In this document: positions 25,031 to 39,765 of the stretch, in pieces | Numbering within the stretch: position 1 is the first letter of the stretch | Layout: each line of letters opens with the position of its first letter | NCBI GenBank assembly: GCA_907165065.1 | Contig: OU015527.1 | Coordinates: 25,061,686 to 25,125,685 of the forward strand | From: Caprimulgus europaeus | Taxonomy: Eukaryota; Chordata; Aves; Caprimulgiformes; Caprimulgidae | Length of the DNA stretch: 64,000 nt | Reading direction: 5' to 3' | Notes under the pieces: generated by a model | Databases searched by the model: none | What the model saw: the letters and a program-made list of their open reading frames with translations, nothing else | Told to the model about the DNA's origin: nothing | Program-made: the position numbers and the translations under genes

Positions 25031-27480
25031 TAATCTATACACTAAGATAAGCAAGAATTCCCTTTTAAAGGTCACCTTCCTTGTCTGTCTAATGTTATCA
25101 CAGAAAAATATTTTTTAAAGTACACATTTATCAAACCCTTTCAATTGCTTTGATTTCATTCAGAACATCTCAAGCGATTCTGGTAAACCAGCTATCAAAG
25201 CAGGATTCATAGTAGAGTGGCGTGTCTGAGCCCACTGCTGTCAAAGTAGCAGCAGTTTTTTTACTGATCAGATCTGTTTTACTAATTTCTCTAGAGCTTG
25301 CACAATTCTCTAAAGCTAAAGTCCAAACTTTGTCCCAAGCCAAATCTTTGGCTTTGAGTCCTAGTACGGACAGGTTCAAGACAGGAAAATACCCAAACTA
25401 TGCCTTTTACAGCATATAAGTTATTGATATGAAGGGAAAAACCCACCCAAATAGGAGTTTTGCTGAAAGATCATTTTATACTATTGCAGACTGTGCTCAG
25501 TGGAAAAAGCAAAACAATCTGTTTTCATGTATGGATAGTCTTATTTTTTCCTACAGAAAAAGGTACCATGGGTATTGGTCACAAAGCCAGAGATTTAGCC
25601 AAGGACTTTGTAAGACAACTAGAATTAGAAGTGTACAAAATGACCAACTGCCTGAACAAGCAGATACACAAGGTACACAATGGGTGATTGCACGAGATGT
25701 CCAGTCTTTATCATAACTACAAATGGAAGAACAGAAGCTTCCAGAAATACAGAGTATTGCCATTAAAATGGAAATTAATTTATTCCCCACAACTTTAAGG
25801 ACAGTCTGGAGAAAAATCAGTATTAGGTGTACTGGTGAATCTTAAGGAGCAATTCTCCTTTACATAAAGGCTGATAGTGTCTTTAAATTTACATTGGTAA
25901 ATAAATGGATAAAAGCGTGCTTTCTTTTAATTTCCAAGATGCTATAATTTGCCACATGTCAAGGTCAGTTTGCTGGTTAAGAGATTTGTCTTTACCTGTA
26001 TTACTGCTTAAAGAAAAAAACATATATTTTAAGTGTTGGATTAAAAAAAAAAATCTAGAGTATTACTATTTAAACATTACTGTGCTACCCCATCTGGGAT
26101 ACAATAACAAAAATAAGAGCTGATTTCCTCAAAAAAAAGTAAGTAACCTAACCATTACATGAACTATCTACAATAACCCTTGATTTTTTCCAGTACTCTT
26201 CAGGATGCAACTGAGTAGTCACACTGATTTCTTTACATTATCTCCTTTTCCAGGAGGAATTTCCTCAAATAAGTCAGACTCAAAACCTGACAAATACTAT
26301 ACTTATGCTCTCAGACAGCATCTCCTACCAGCAGAAACTAAAGAAAAATAATAGCACAAACACTCAACACACACTGGAAAAACATGGCAGAAGGGAGAAG
26401 AGAGAATAAACTCAACAGTCATCAGAGACTGTTACTGCCTCAACAAGAGTTCAGACAGAGACCTTATTAATAAGATAAGCTAACTATCTAACTAATAGGC
26501 AAAATTAAGACAAAAAGAAATGAAGGTGTTATAAACACTTTTTTCTTCTACTGTTTTTTTCCTTAAGAGTTTTTGAATTGGAGAAGTCTCCAGATGGGTG
26601 CAGATGGCTGCAGAGAGATGGTCCAACCACCTGAGAGCTGCTAGAGAAAAATGACAGCAGGATTCAAACAGTCCTACAGTTTTTGGAACATGGTGAGGAC
26701 AACTTCCAGTCACAGAGACGGAACAAGCTAACAGAAGAGAGGCAATTTTGTATTTGAAATTACAAAAATCGTAAGTTCTCCTATAGAATCAGCAGCTTAG
26801 ACTGTCAGGGTGGAATGTCATTTGAATAAAACCCCTCAGGAGATAAAAGTCTGAAATCTCAGGAAAAGAAGGAACTAGTGCAGAGAAACAAGGATGATGC
26901 GGAACAAAGGCATACATTAAGAAAACCAATGGAATAGGTAACAGCAGGTTCCCTGGGAATATATTCTTTGAGGAAAAGGAGTACAGGAGAGCTGGATGTT
27001 ATTAAGAAGTGTACATACAATTGGAAGTACAACTTTATAAACTCAGCTTCTAAATTTAATCACAAATTTAAGAATGATTAAAAATATTATTTAAAACCAT
27101 AAATAAATTAAAATTGTAAAAGCATACTATCCTGGTGGGTCAGGAGCAATACGGTTACAACAAAAGCTTTCTGAATTGACAATCAGAAGCTTCATGCAAA
27201 TAAATGGTGAGAATAAAGCTACAGTGATAATGACACGTCATTAAAGGTGATACAAAGAAACAGCATACGAATTTTGAAATAAATTCAGGAAGACACATGC
27301 ACGAGATAAAAATAGATAGAAACAGTAACAAAAAAGAGTCACACAAATAAGCCACAGGTAAGATAACAGATTTTTAAAAAGATTAAAGGAGCTCTTTTCT
27401 CAATAAGAATAGAGAAAGGACCGCTTAAGTTATGTACAGATAAATTACATGTAAAACCTGCTAACTGCTAGTAAAAATCT
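25031..27480. other. EFNA5 intron 2 interior, no gene seen
   Basis: No intact gene. Weak resemblance to old CR1 sequence may begin near 26900. ORFs at 25222-25790 overlap one another on both strands and have no known domain. Confidence 0.65.
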
Positions 27481-27896
27481 TCAAGATCTTGTGGAGAACA
27501 GGAGAGTAGCAAGAGTAATGTGGAAAAGAGTAAACCTACCTGGTCTCACTAGGAAAAGGGTATAAGCATATATAAATGACAACATTCACAGTGATCAAAT
27601 AACTAAATAAACAATACATATAAAATCTTGGAGGATAAGATGATAAAAACAGCATAGACTTCTTATGGATAAATCATGTCAGACACTGAATTCTTTGATG
27701 GAATAACTGGACTGATTGCTCAGAGAAAAGCATATGCCACAACTTAATATTAGTACAACAGTGTATTGACACTACACCAGTTATACATTGCTTTCAAGAA
27801 AAGAGCAATGTGGTCTAGCTTAAATTGACATGGGAGCTTGGTTTGGAAACTGTGGTCAGGATTCTGCAGTGATCTGTACCAGTCTGCTTTTGGGAT
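27481..27896 (+). mobile_element. Decayed ancient CR1/L3-like ORF2 fragment
   Basis: Recognised by resemblance to the reverse-transcriptase region of old CR1 elements in reptiles and mammals. In order: an AGATCTTGTGGAGAACAGGA-like thumb segment, ATCTTGGAGGATAAGATGAT, then GATAAATCATGTCAGACA (Asp-Lys-Ser-Cys-Gln-Thr, typical of CR1 after the palm motifs), TTGATGGAATAACTGGACTG, AATGTGGTCTAGCTTAAATT and CTGGTTTGGAAAC-like sequence. All frames are broken. Similarity may extend left toward about 26900, where it becomes too weak to call. This fragment is much older than the 3' ends listed elsewhere in the window. Confidence 0.55.
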
Positions 27897-28276
27897 CATC
27901 TTCCCTTGCATAGTACCCCACCTTAACCTACATACTCAAACTTATTTTCCATTCTGAATGACATTAAAACCACTGTCTTACTACGAAGTATTTAGTTTCT
28001 GCTTTCTCTGTATTTCACTTCCTTCTGTTTCAGTAATAATACTATTTTGTCTGTTTTCAGGCTAACATACAGTAAACCTGAGGTGAGCACCTCCTAAGAA
28101 CTAAGTAAAAATTGAGACTTCAGGTCATGACCTATTACTTATTTTCCCCAGCCCTGTGTTGTTCACTCCCTAACTAAGTAAAAAGTTAATTTATCTGTAA
28201 ATATTTAGTAACCTCTTCTTCTTTCAAAGGTAAATTCAATCAGTACTTGTTGATTGCATGCCTGCAATGTTGAACT

Positions 28277-28356
28277 CATAGAATCATAGAATCATAGAAG
28301 GGTATATGTTGGAAGGGACCTTCAAGATCATCTAGTTCCAACCCCTCTGCCATGAA
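28277..28356 (-). mobile_element. CR1 LINE, short 3' terminus (minus strand)
   Basis: About 80 bp of a CR1 3' end, reverse oriented. It shows CATAGAATCATAGAATCATA, then TTGGAAGGGACCTTCAAGAT and TCTAGTTCCAACCCCTCTGC, stopping at CATGAATT. It shares the same boxes as the copy at 24828-25030 but stops soon after. Confidence 0.9.
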
Positions 28357-29610
28357 TTAACTTCTTCAATGTAATTATGATATCAGAAATATAATTTATT
28401 TCTTTGTATTTTGCTAGAAAAAACATGCAATGAAGGGAGATACAAGTTCATCTGAGCAATATATGAAGGCAATGGCATAATGAAGAAAAGTGGCGTTTTC
28501 AGAATAAGAGACAGTGATAATTCTTAAATTTATTGCACTTTCTGAAAACAATGGAAGCAAGAGAGGGAAGTCATATCCCTAAAAGTAGCAAATTGGGGGA
28601 GGGGAAAGGATGGGGAAGCGCCAGACTGATTAAGCTAAATACCTAACCAATCACTTAATAGTTCTGTCTTTCCAATGGTCTAGATCACACAACATATTTT
28701 ATAACTCTTAAATAGAACATACCAGACTGATGCTACATTACATAGTCAGCCTTCCCCCTGTACTGCAGAGAGGGCAAAGTTTTCAGTTCTGCAAAGGAAA
28801 GGAAACCTCCCCTGGTGAAGTAGTGATTTCTTTAACAAAGGTGGTCTCCATAGCCTGGACTGGAGCCTGCTTACAATTCTGATGAGGAAACAAGGAATAA
28901 TGTTTTACCATCTTGTTTCTTCAGCACAAACTAAGAGCAAAACTTTGCAGGGTGGACAACTCTCCCCTGAGAAGGTTTGCATTTAATTGTTAAATTAGTG
29001 TACAGTGCTTCCCTTCAACTGCTGCATTGTCAGCCTCGTTACTCTCCTCAGCAGAGTGAAAAATGAAGGCAAAAAAAACTTAAACCACAGAAAAGGAGGA
29101 AAAATGTTTTTATGTCTCTGACACATGCCTAAAAAATTAATTTTAGTGAATACCAGGCCAATAAGCTACTTGCAAATGAAAATCTCTTTGCTGCTAATTT
29201 TTTCCTGTTTTACTATTCATTAAAAAAAAATAATTTCATCTAAACACAGTTGAATATCATAAAGCTCTATATATTTTAAAGCACTTCAGAACAATTATTT
29301 TGAAAGGAGTCCTTGACAGTTAAATGACTCTGTTAAATGAATGTTATAGAAGATACATAATGATTTTTAGTAAAATATTGAATTTAAACACAAATGAGGA
29401 AAACCAGGCCTAAACAGCCTGGGTATATTTGAATAATAATGTCTTGCTTGTGAGTTCAATGGATTTTGTGTGTTCTTACAATGAAGCTATTACCTAGACA
29501 GACCAAGCTGAGACTTCTCATATTTTTTCTTCCACTTTCATGCTCAGTTTCCACCTCTGTAAAACATTTATCTTTCTTTCTTTTTTAAAAATTTAGAAAA
29601 CCAATCTTTT

Positions 29611-29662
29611 GTGGTTTTTGTTTTGGTTTGGTTTGATTTGGTTTGGTTTGGTTTTGTTTTTT
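29611..29662. repeat. (GGTTT)n-like pentanucleotide repeat
   Basis: GGTTT/GATTT units with T-runs, about 50 bp. It lies 105 bp from an A/C-rich tract of complementary composition (29768-29842). Confidence 0.9.
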
Positions 29663-29767
29663 AATGCTTGCAGCTACTGATGCCACCCTTGTGCTAAATT
29701 TTGTTGTGACAATGTGATGGAAAAGACTGCATTCTTTAGCTTAAGCATTCCTGTTCAGGAACTGAAT

Positions 29768-29842
29768 TAAAAAAAAAAACAAAAAAAACCCCGCCCCAAA
29801 ACCCTCAACCAACCAATCAACCAAAAAAAAACCACCAAAAAA
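29768..29842. repeat. A/C-rich low-complexity tract
   Basis: A-runs mixed with CCCC and AACC/ATCAACC units. The composition is roughly the complement of the tract at 29611-29662. Confidence 0.85.
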
Positions 29843-30071
29843 TTCAGTGTTCCTGGGAAGCCTGATGTCAGAGGTCAGAGTTTTGAATGACGCCAAACTC
29901 CTACTGAAGTTAATGGGAAGGTTTTGTGAGTGACATGAGTAGGACTGGGCCTATACAGTACAGATTCATTTATCCTAAACGTTATCCACTTAACTCTGAC
30001 ATCTTTGAATGATTTCTCATAACTATATTAAAAAACACTTTTAAGTGACATTACCGTTTGGTTTTTTTAAA

Positions 30072-30131
30072 TTGTTGTTGTTGTTATTATTATTATCATT
30101 ATTATTATTACTACTACTATTATTGTTGTTA
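30072..30131. repeat. (TTG/TTA/CTA)n trinucleotide repeat
   Basis: Runs of TTG, TTA, CTA and TTG triplets over 60 bp. It produces a spurious Tyr-rich ORF at 30058-30267. Confidence 0.93.
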
Positions 30132-31330
30132 TGCTTCAGCACAAGAACAAGGCATTGTTCTTCTGATTCTGAACCATCACTTCTCATTAGAGGTTTTCAT
30201 GTGCTGGAAGAAAAATAAATTAATGGAAAACTATCCACTAGGAATGCATTTCCCTGTAGATTTATAAAGGAAAAAAAAAAAATCTCAATGCTGAAGAAAT
30301 TAATCTGAAAAACAGGGATCGTACATACTCAGTTTCTCTAGTGAAATGAGGTGGAATGACTGTTTCAAAGTAGAAAGGCCAGATACACATATGAAGGCAA
30401 TATTTATTGGGATCTACAGTCTGACTAAATATTTCAACTCTCTAGTCTAATAATAAAAAGAGAAAAAAAAATTGCTGGAGAAGTCAAAACTTGTTAGGAG
30501 TGGAAGATTCAGGTACAAAACAAATTGATGATGTAAGATCTTTGCTGGAGGATTAAACAAATGAGACAGCTCAAGCAGTATGAACTGCACAGTGGTGTCA
30601 GGAAATCAGTTAGCTCAACCCACTGGTTTTTAACGTCCTGATGTTTTTACTTCCTTAGCCCCAGATATTAACCTGCATCTCCTCAGGTAGCCCAGAGCAG
30701 CCCCAATGCAGGTCTCTATTGGAGAAGAGTGCAGGGCTCTGGTAGGGGGCTTCCCATTGCTTCAAGGAGTGGCATGAAGGTGTATGAGCCCATTCACACT
30801 AGCCACCTGCTCCCTCAGCATCCCACACCACCCACACTGACAGAAACAGCTCCTCCAAGAATAAGAGGGTGAAAAAAAAAGGAAGGAAGAAAAAAGGAGC
30901 CATTTGCCTTGATGCTAGGAGTATTTACCCTAAGAAATTACGGCTTTAAATACTGCTGGACAACTGAAATCAGCAGCCATAACAATTACAAACTACACAG
31001 ACCTTACTTTTCTTAGGTGATAAATATTACAGAGACGAGTATTTCATCTAAGCAAATAAGAAAATCCGGAAATTTAACATGCAGAGGATTAATTCTTTTT
31101 CTTCATATTTAGGGACAGCTTCCATCCTACACTTCTTGCCCCCTTCTCTTCCTCCTCCATCTCAGAGTGCTAGAATAAAAGTAACTATGTGTTTTACTTT
31201 AAAAGTCATCCACGGTTCAGTGAACAGGCTGACACATTATTTCATGTGAGAAAATAAGCTGTGTTTTGATCTCATTTTCACTAGCTAGATTCCTAGTTAA
31301 TATATCTGGGGATAGTGAAGCCTGCATTCA

Positions 31331-31765
<435 letters not shown>

Positions 31766-34700
31766 TTAGCTCAGGATGACCTTGTTGCAGGGTAATGTTC
31801 TCATAAAAGGGGAATCACTAATGGCACTTAATTTCACTCCAGCCATGCGCATTCACTCCCAAAAATAACCCTTAGAATACACCAGAGCTATCCATCAGAG
31901 ATTGCTTATGCAGGACTATGATAATACAGTTTTCTGGGTAAAGGTTTTGCTCTCTTCTCTTACAAAAAGAATCTCTTTCTAACACACTAAGTCATAGGCT
32001 ATTCTTCCCCATGAGTCACTAAATAAATGAAGAAAGTGTCTGCTTTAATTGGTTGTGTTTGTTTTGTTGTTTTTTGTTTTGTTTCGTTTTGTTTTTTAAT
32101 TGAGAAAGAAGCAAGAAGAGGCAAAGAAGCTGAAGCTATATCAGCTTCCCCAAATCAGTATAAAAACAGCTACATATGCATTCAAGTAAATAACCCAAAT
32201 ATATCCTCTTTGAATCAGGCAGTAATCACCCCTGTGTTGAAAGCTGATTTCACTGCAAGTACTTATAGTTACTACAAGAGCACAAACAGTTTTACTCTTT
32301 CTTCAGGATTAGGAGCTGTTTCTCAAGATGCAAAGAAAAGCCTTTATTGCTTTTTAAAGATATTTGAAAAGTAGTGTATCTCCTTTGCCAAAAATACACA
32401 GTGGAGTTGTTGTTCTGTTCAGCAATGATATGAGTTATCAGCATTCAGCATAATGTGACAATTCTGAATGAGTGCCAACTCAGAAATGTAGCGCAAGGTA
32501 CCAGCCCAGATGCAAGTAATATTTAAATTTATTTCTATCCAGTTTGACCATATTTTTTAAGGTTAATTGCTATAAAGTTTACCTGCTACAGACAAAGTTA
32601 ACTTATTTGCTCAGTTATACACTGTAAGATTTCTTTGCAATAGATATCACTAAATCTAATTGCTATAGCACAAATCATGTACATCATACAGGGACAGAAG
32701 TGGATTAGAGAGTGGAGCATTTTCAAATAACTAGGAATGGTCATTCTAGGTCTCTAGTGAGGTACTTTAGTAGAAAATGGGAAAACTCTTGTTCCTACTG
32801 ATAATGGGGTAACTACACTGTGACTAAAAAAAATAAATTAAATTTTATATTAAACTTGTCATTGTCAGTAAATAGCATTTCTATCAATATTTAAACTAAA
32901 CATAAATTGGCATAAATACATAATCTCATGGTTATGTAGCCATTACGGTACTCCCATCACTGAGGAGTCCTTAGAGATGTGGGATTCTTGTTTTGTTGGG
33001 GGTAGGGAGGGTGTCCTTTTTTCTCCCCTCCACATTTCACTTACATTAGTTCTCTAATGCCTACCACACTATCTTGAAGAAACTATGGGAACAAATTCAC
33101 TGCCTCCATGGGATTTAACAACGTGATGGATTTAATGATTCCATAAACCAGGTCTGTACATCTACCAGACTCCCTGCGGGAGCCAAAGAAACCAGCCACT
33201 GACCTACCCCACTTCAGGCTGACTGGACTACTTGTAGCTTCTCTCTTTCATGCGTTCAGTTGTCAAGTGTACCACAGAGCGATAAAAAGGCCATGACAGA
33301 TTTAACTATAATACTTATTTTAGCTGAGAGGCATATTTTAAACATCTGATGGGCTTGAAATCTGCCATCTGGATCCTTCTATTTAATTTCAGAGAAAAAG
33401 CAATGACCTGCTGGCCCTCCATGGATAAATTCAGAGCAAAATACACCTTTTCATATCCCCACAACAATTTAACTTCAATAAAATAGCTTTTTAAAGGGGA
33501 AAAACTCAACACAGATCAAAACATGATATATCTGTATAATTTCAGACAGTGCAAAGCCTCACGGTTCCATTCTTTAACATGGAAATGCCTCTCTGAACCA
33601 CAGCTTTTCCAGGACAATTCACATTTATCTATATCATCGGTTAAAAATAAATTTTTATACTCCAGTGCTTTCAAAACCTATGACGTGAACATATACTCTC
33701 TTAACCCATTTACAAAACCAGATTGTTTTCAAATTGGTGTCCTCTGTATCAGTTAACAATATGCAGTTTCTTACAGGTAATGAAGAGTATCTTACAAATA
33801 CGAAAGCCACATTTTGACAAAGATATCTCTATTTTTTTTAATTACAGTTTTAGTAAGGAAAAATGAATATGTATTTATACATAAGGGCATGTATGTGTGT
33901 GTTTATGTGTGCATGCTTTCTTTTTAACCATGGAGGTGACAGACAATGCAGTTTTCTCAAACGATTCTCAAGGTTACTTCTTTTATTGGTCTGTGCCTTC
34001 ACAATAATGCCTAATTATGATTTTATGACAGAAACTATATGCTTTGAGAACTACACTTGTGTAATTGTAGATATTCAGGATCAGACTGGTCTCCTCGCCA
34101 CAAGACTTTTACAACACAACTTTATGTGAACTGCTTCTCCACATTCTCTTTAAGTCAACGGCAGGAAATAGGAACTTCTTGAGAACAATTCATCTATTCT
34201 GTTTAGGCCCACGGTACACTAGAATGACATGGATCATGCTCCAGAAGCAGCTATTTCTCTCTTTTAACCACAAAGGGAGTCTAGACAGACATTTCCCACA
34301 CAGAGTCTGTACTGACTCTGAGTGGCTGAATTTGAAGGGAAGAATCTGACTGCACAATCTGTGACAATGGAGATGATAAATACAAAGAAACAGACCACTA
34401 AATTTGTGATCATATCTAAAACCTCTGTTAGTAATAAAATCAAACTTGCAATCTGCACTGGTAAACTGTTCTGCCCAATACTGCAAAGAAAAAGCTCATC
34501 TGATTCCTTTTTGGCAAAGTTCTCTACAGTATTCTTGTTGAACAAACAAAACCACAAAACAGACATCCTCTTTGATCACTGGTGTTTTAGTAGATGCATT
34601 CTTTTTCTGCTTTCCTAAGTGCTGAAGCAGTTGAGTGTCTTCTTTCATTCCAGAACACCATTTCCTGTCAAACATGTGGAAAGTAAGAAGCAAGGGTGCC

Positions 34701-37700
34701 TGCAAAGCAGGTCTGAGGGTGAAGTACACAACCAAGTTCCTTTTTCCCTAGTGTTCTTCCCTGCTCCTCTGCTCTCTTAGTATTTTCATTCTACAGCTAT
34801 TCATTGTAGCCAGAAAGTGTTTACATTTATGCATCTAAAAAAGGAAGATGATGGTGCATATTTTAAGTGATCTAAACTGGCCTTTAGCCAACATTGCTGA
34901 CACAGCCATGAACCTGCTCCAGGGAAACCATGTACAAAGGTATTTTATCAAGCAGCTCTAGGTGAAGTCTCTTCACTCCATATAGTAATAGCAACACTGA
35001 AAAGAGGTTATTAGCTAAGAAGCAGAAAGCAGGTATTTATTTCCCTTCCTGTAATATCCTAAAGAAGTTAGTAATCCAATTCTCAGCATGTTTATTAAAG
35101 AGATGTAGAACTAATTTTATTTTTCCAAAAGAGGCTACAAAATCTCCAGTAAGTCTCTTGGAGTGAACTGAGACCATTCTTGTTTCTCCAGCTACAAGGC
35201 AGTGTGTTGTTTTTACTTTTTCAAAGAGGAAACACAAAGGCCTCTAACCTGAACAGAAAGGCAAGTGATAGCCATGAGTAACTCACTAAAAAATTCAACA
35301 TCTCAGACTCCTCAAAGCTATTAAAGGAAACACTTCAGAAACTTATTTCCATGAACTATAAACCACATCCGTGAGGAAAACACCGAACAACCACCAGCTG
35401 AAAACCTCTTATTAGTAGTGTAATGTCAGGTATTAGAATAAAACAAAAGTTCCACTTCAAATTAAAGAATTTATGTTGAAGTGCATCATATTTAGAAGGA
35501 AGGTGGAATCTGTTAACATATATATATATGTAGAGATGACAGGAATATCAGATCTCCTGTTGTCTGCACTTAAGGTTTAATAAGTTCATTCCTTTTTCCA
35601 GTCCCACTCAAATAGAAAGCATGCTTTCCTATACTCTCTAGTAATGCTACTGATGTTCTTTTCCTTTTCTCAGTTAGGTCCTCATCCTGTTCTGGCACAT
35701 CCTCATCTGGACTTTCACGCTTCTCTGGGACCACATGGTAATCCGGATTGTTTATATAAATACCACTATGAGGAAGACACCAGTCCTGTCTAGATTTTTC
35801 ATAACAGAACATTGTGTTGTGGTAGAAACCAGCCAAAAACTCTTCTCCAAAACTTTGACAGGTTCTACAAACTTTCTTGCAAATAATGTAATTTGTCTCT
35901 GTGCACTCTGGCTTACCCACAGTAAAATACAGCTATTCTTCAAACATAATTAACCTTTGTTTTGTGTCAGGTGGCATTTAAACAGTGTCTTGGAAAGCTG
36001 CATACTACACAGGTAGCTATTAGGTGGTAGGGCTATAAAAGCAATTTTGAAGACAGAGACAGATAGTTAAGTAGCTTCTAAACCTAAACATTTCTATAAT
36101 CAACAAACACCAGCTTGCTACACAAAACTTGCATGCTTCTTCGAGCAATGACAGTGATATGAATGTTTCTGTGCTCAAATGCCATTGGTGAAATGTCCAG
36201 GTATTCAGGATGTAGAGAAAGAATTTCATGGTAATTTTAACCACAGAGACACAAGACTAGCAAAACATTTTCAAAGTAATTAATGCCTTCTGTATTCTGG
36301 TCATCCATTAACACAAGTGAAAGTACACAGTTTGTGTGTATGTTTCTCTTCAAGATTTTAAGTTTTGAAGCATTTGTGGCTCATCTTGAATTTAATAACT
36401 TTACTGGTCACTGAAACAAGTCATGATTTATTCAAAGAGATATTTAGAATGCAACAACAGTTTCGTTTGGGTTTTGTTTCTTTCTTCCTTTCCTTCTTGG
36501 AATAAACACTATAAAACCCTGTTTAAGAACAACACAAATAACACTAATTGTCCATTATCATTTAGATAGATCCAAAATTGCAATAGCTTCTGCTTTTTGC
36601 CTCCCATACATATCTTACTGGTTATATTCTATCACCCTCCCTGTAAAATCAACATACCAGATGCTCTACTTCAAGATAAGTGTACTGGAAAATTTTTATT
36701 TTACTATGTCAACCTTTCTTTACTTGGAGCCTGTTCTGTCAAATACATGCAGCAATACTTCATTGTGTTAATTCCTAGAAGTATAATAAATAAAGTAACC
36801 AGGCTTGGACCACCAGTAGATTAAACGTTATCAGAGAACAGAAACAGCTTCTATAAATGTTATAGACACAGGAAAACCTTCAACTGGAAAAATACAGAAA
36901 TAGGTTGAAAACAAAGTTTATTTCCGTTACCTAGTTATGAAACTATCTGTTTAAATATTAATAACAGAAAGATGAGTATAAAGTAGATATTTGTATACGC
37001 AATAATGCACAAAACCCAAACATTTTTTGGAAAATTTCAATATCCTTTAAAAGGACAACATTTTAACTGCTCTTAGGGTGTCATCATGTCAATTATTTAC
37101 CATTCCACACTACTGAGCTTGCTCACAGCTTTTGCCTGTGTTTAGGTGGCATGCATGGTGCATTAGACAATCCCAAGCTTTACTCAAATGCTGTGACTGT
37201 AACACAGTGGATAATTTGTGTTTCATTATGCCTTTAGACAGTCCAAGCCCCCTCATTTCAACTAACTTAAGTTGTTATGTGTGATGGGGGAAATCTTGTG
37301 GTTATAAACTATCTGAGGGGTTGTGGGTTGAAGTGCATCATTTTATTGAAGATCATTTTAAAGATGCTATTTTTTGTGCTATGCAAAAATAACTTCTTGA
37401 ATGCTTTTCTGTTCTTTTTACTGGCTTTGTCACAACATTTAATAAACTCCATTCCCACAGCTCTGCTGACATCAAAAATTATTCTGATCCACAAACAATG
37501 AAGTAATCAAAGAGCTATTTTAATTTTAACTCTATTCAAATGAAAAAAAAATTCAACATTTTCCAGATGCTAAGAGAAGTGGGTTTGCTAACAGTAGCAA
37601 GCCAGTGACATTTTAGATCCCTAGCAGGATATTGCTACTCTGAGCAAGGAACCAAAAAACCTGTAATATAAAGAAGCTGTCTATATGTCCTTAGGTTACA

Positions 37701-39742
37701 GTTTCACAAGACAAGTTCAAAAAGCCATGAGAAAACACTACGTAGAAAGCAAAATACCAACTCCCAAAACAAAAGAGAAACAACTAATCAAGACTGCTGT
37801 AAAAAAAAATAGTATTCAAAAGTTATGCCTAGAAAATACTGCAAGTTAAGTACACAATGCAGAAAGAAACTTATTCTCTTGTCATTAAGTCTTCTATTCA
37901 ATTACCATTTATTGGAGTAATTAAACACTGCAAAAGGATGCCAGGCAAATTGTTAGATTATGATAATTATACAGCTTTGCTTTGCTACAGCTGATCAAAA
38001 CAAAATGTGGTCACACACACTCAGCTAAACCTTCTCTGCAATCATCAGGCTTCCATGGGAAACATATTACTATAATAAGGCCACTTATTACTAGTTCATT
38101 ATCAATCAGGCAGAGAAATTTATTATTTGTAACCTTCATTTTACTTTCGCACCCATTCTGTCAGAACATGCCTCCTAAAAGGCTGCGCCCAGGTCTCTGC
38201 CTTCAGCTGGCTCCACTCCATAACAACTACACAGCTAAGCAGAATCAGGCTCCTGCACTTGAAAGAGTTCATTAGACTTGAAATTACTGTTTCACAACCA
38301 GCTGCAGGAGCCTATCACATTTCTTGAAAGAGTTGACTGATCTCTCTCTGTTTCATTTCACATGCATCTGTCGGAGATCTACCTTGCTCTTTTATTCCTT
38401 GGAGATCCTGCCTTTTTTCTGGGAGATTTTTCACACTATTTGGATAGGTCCAAAAGCAAAAAACCCAAACAAATGAAAATTAGAAAAAACAAAGCTGCAT
38501 TAAGCTGGACTTCATGAGAAAAAGAGTCAGTTTTTATGCTGTTTGTCTCCCTGAAAAATCTCATGCCTTTACCTCTTCTTATCAGCCAACTGTACAAGAG
38601 AGATACTGTGCCTTCCTATTTGCACCACTGGGGTTTTCACTTGATAAATAACATGATTCTGACCAGTTACCATTGCATCTGGTACTTTATATGACACAAA
38701 CAAGTGATCTGCCACAGGGACTAGATCATGGAAAGAAAAACAGAACAAATTAGTTTGAGATCATATTTAGGTTTTCAAAGAACTTATTAAGCACTGAGTA
38801 GCTCTGAAGAGTCAAAGACTGTTTGGTCAGAAGTTAAGAAATTCACCAAAAAGGACTAAGCTGACTATAATTATTTTATTCTGTGCTGATAAAAAAACCA
38901 GACCTTTTGAAATGTCAAAAGCACTTGTCCCTGAAATAGGCAGTTGATCTAGAAACTGTCCTTAGATAGGACAAGCCAAGGTTTACAACACTGGTAAAGT
39001 AACTGCTCAAACTTTGCCTTCTAAAAAACTTCATTTTTAACATGCTATTGAAGTTTACAACTATTCTGAAGGTGACCACTTACAATCTTTCAATTCTCTT
39101 AACTTAAAGAACAAAGAAACTTCCTCAAAACCAGTCTCGTAAAAGTCTTTAAGGTATTGGAAAAGAAAGAAAGAAACAAACAAACAAAAACAAACCCTCC
39201 ACTGTTTTGGGTTTTTTTAATAAAACATGACTGTTGAAAATTTTCTAATGTGCCCTGACTGAAACACATCCTTTGCAAAACAAAGCAAGCCTACATCCAA
39301 AAAAACCCTGCAAAACATAGGAGGAAATGAGATAGTTTGAATGGGAAAGGACATATCCCATTGGAAATTTAAAGTTCCTTGAATTACATATATTATGTTA
39401 ATTACATTAACCTAAGAGACCTGAAATATCTTTTTTCTGATTGTATTGCTGAACAAAAATTTCATTTGCACCATAACAGTTAACAATGACATTGAATTTA
39501 AAGTGCAGACACATCTTTTATTTATTTTTATGCTTTAAAAGCCCTTTAAGAAATAAACTGTGCAAAAACTGTGTTTACTCCATTCACTGTTAGTAACTTC
39601 CTCCTTATAATCATAACCGTGTTTATTTGTACAGCTGGGTCCTGTATTGACTTTTTATAGCTGGTACTGCAGAAGGATATACATTAAATGATAACACAAA
39701 CATTAGAAAATAGAAACTAATTGCTCCTCCCTGAGTAGACAT

Positions 39743-39765
39743 GAGGGAGGGAGGGAGGGAGGGAA
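39743..39765. repeat. (GGGA)n tetranucleotide repeat
   Basis: Five consecutive GGGA units, followed by AT. The regular G3 runs make it a potential G-quadruplex former on the plus strand. Confidence 0.92.

Noticed and set aside
30058-30267. ORF with a poly-Tyr stretch
   Set aside because: It is translation of the TTA/CTA trinucleotide repeat.
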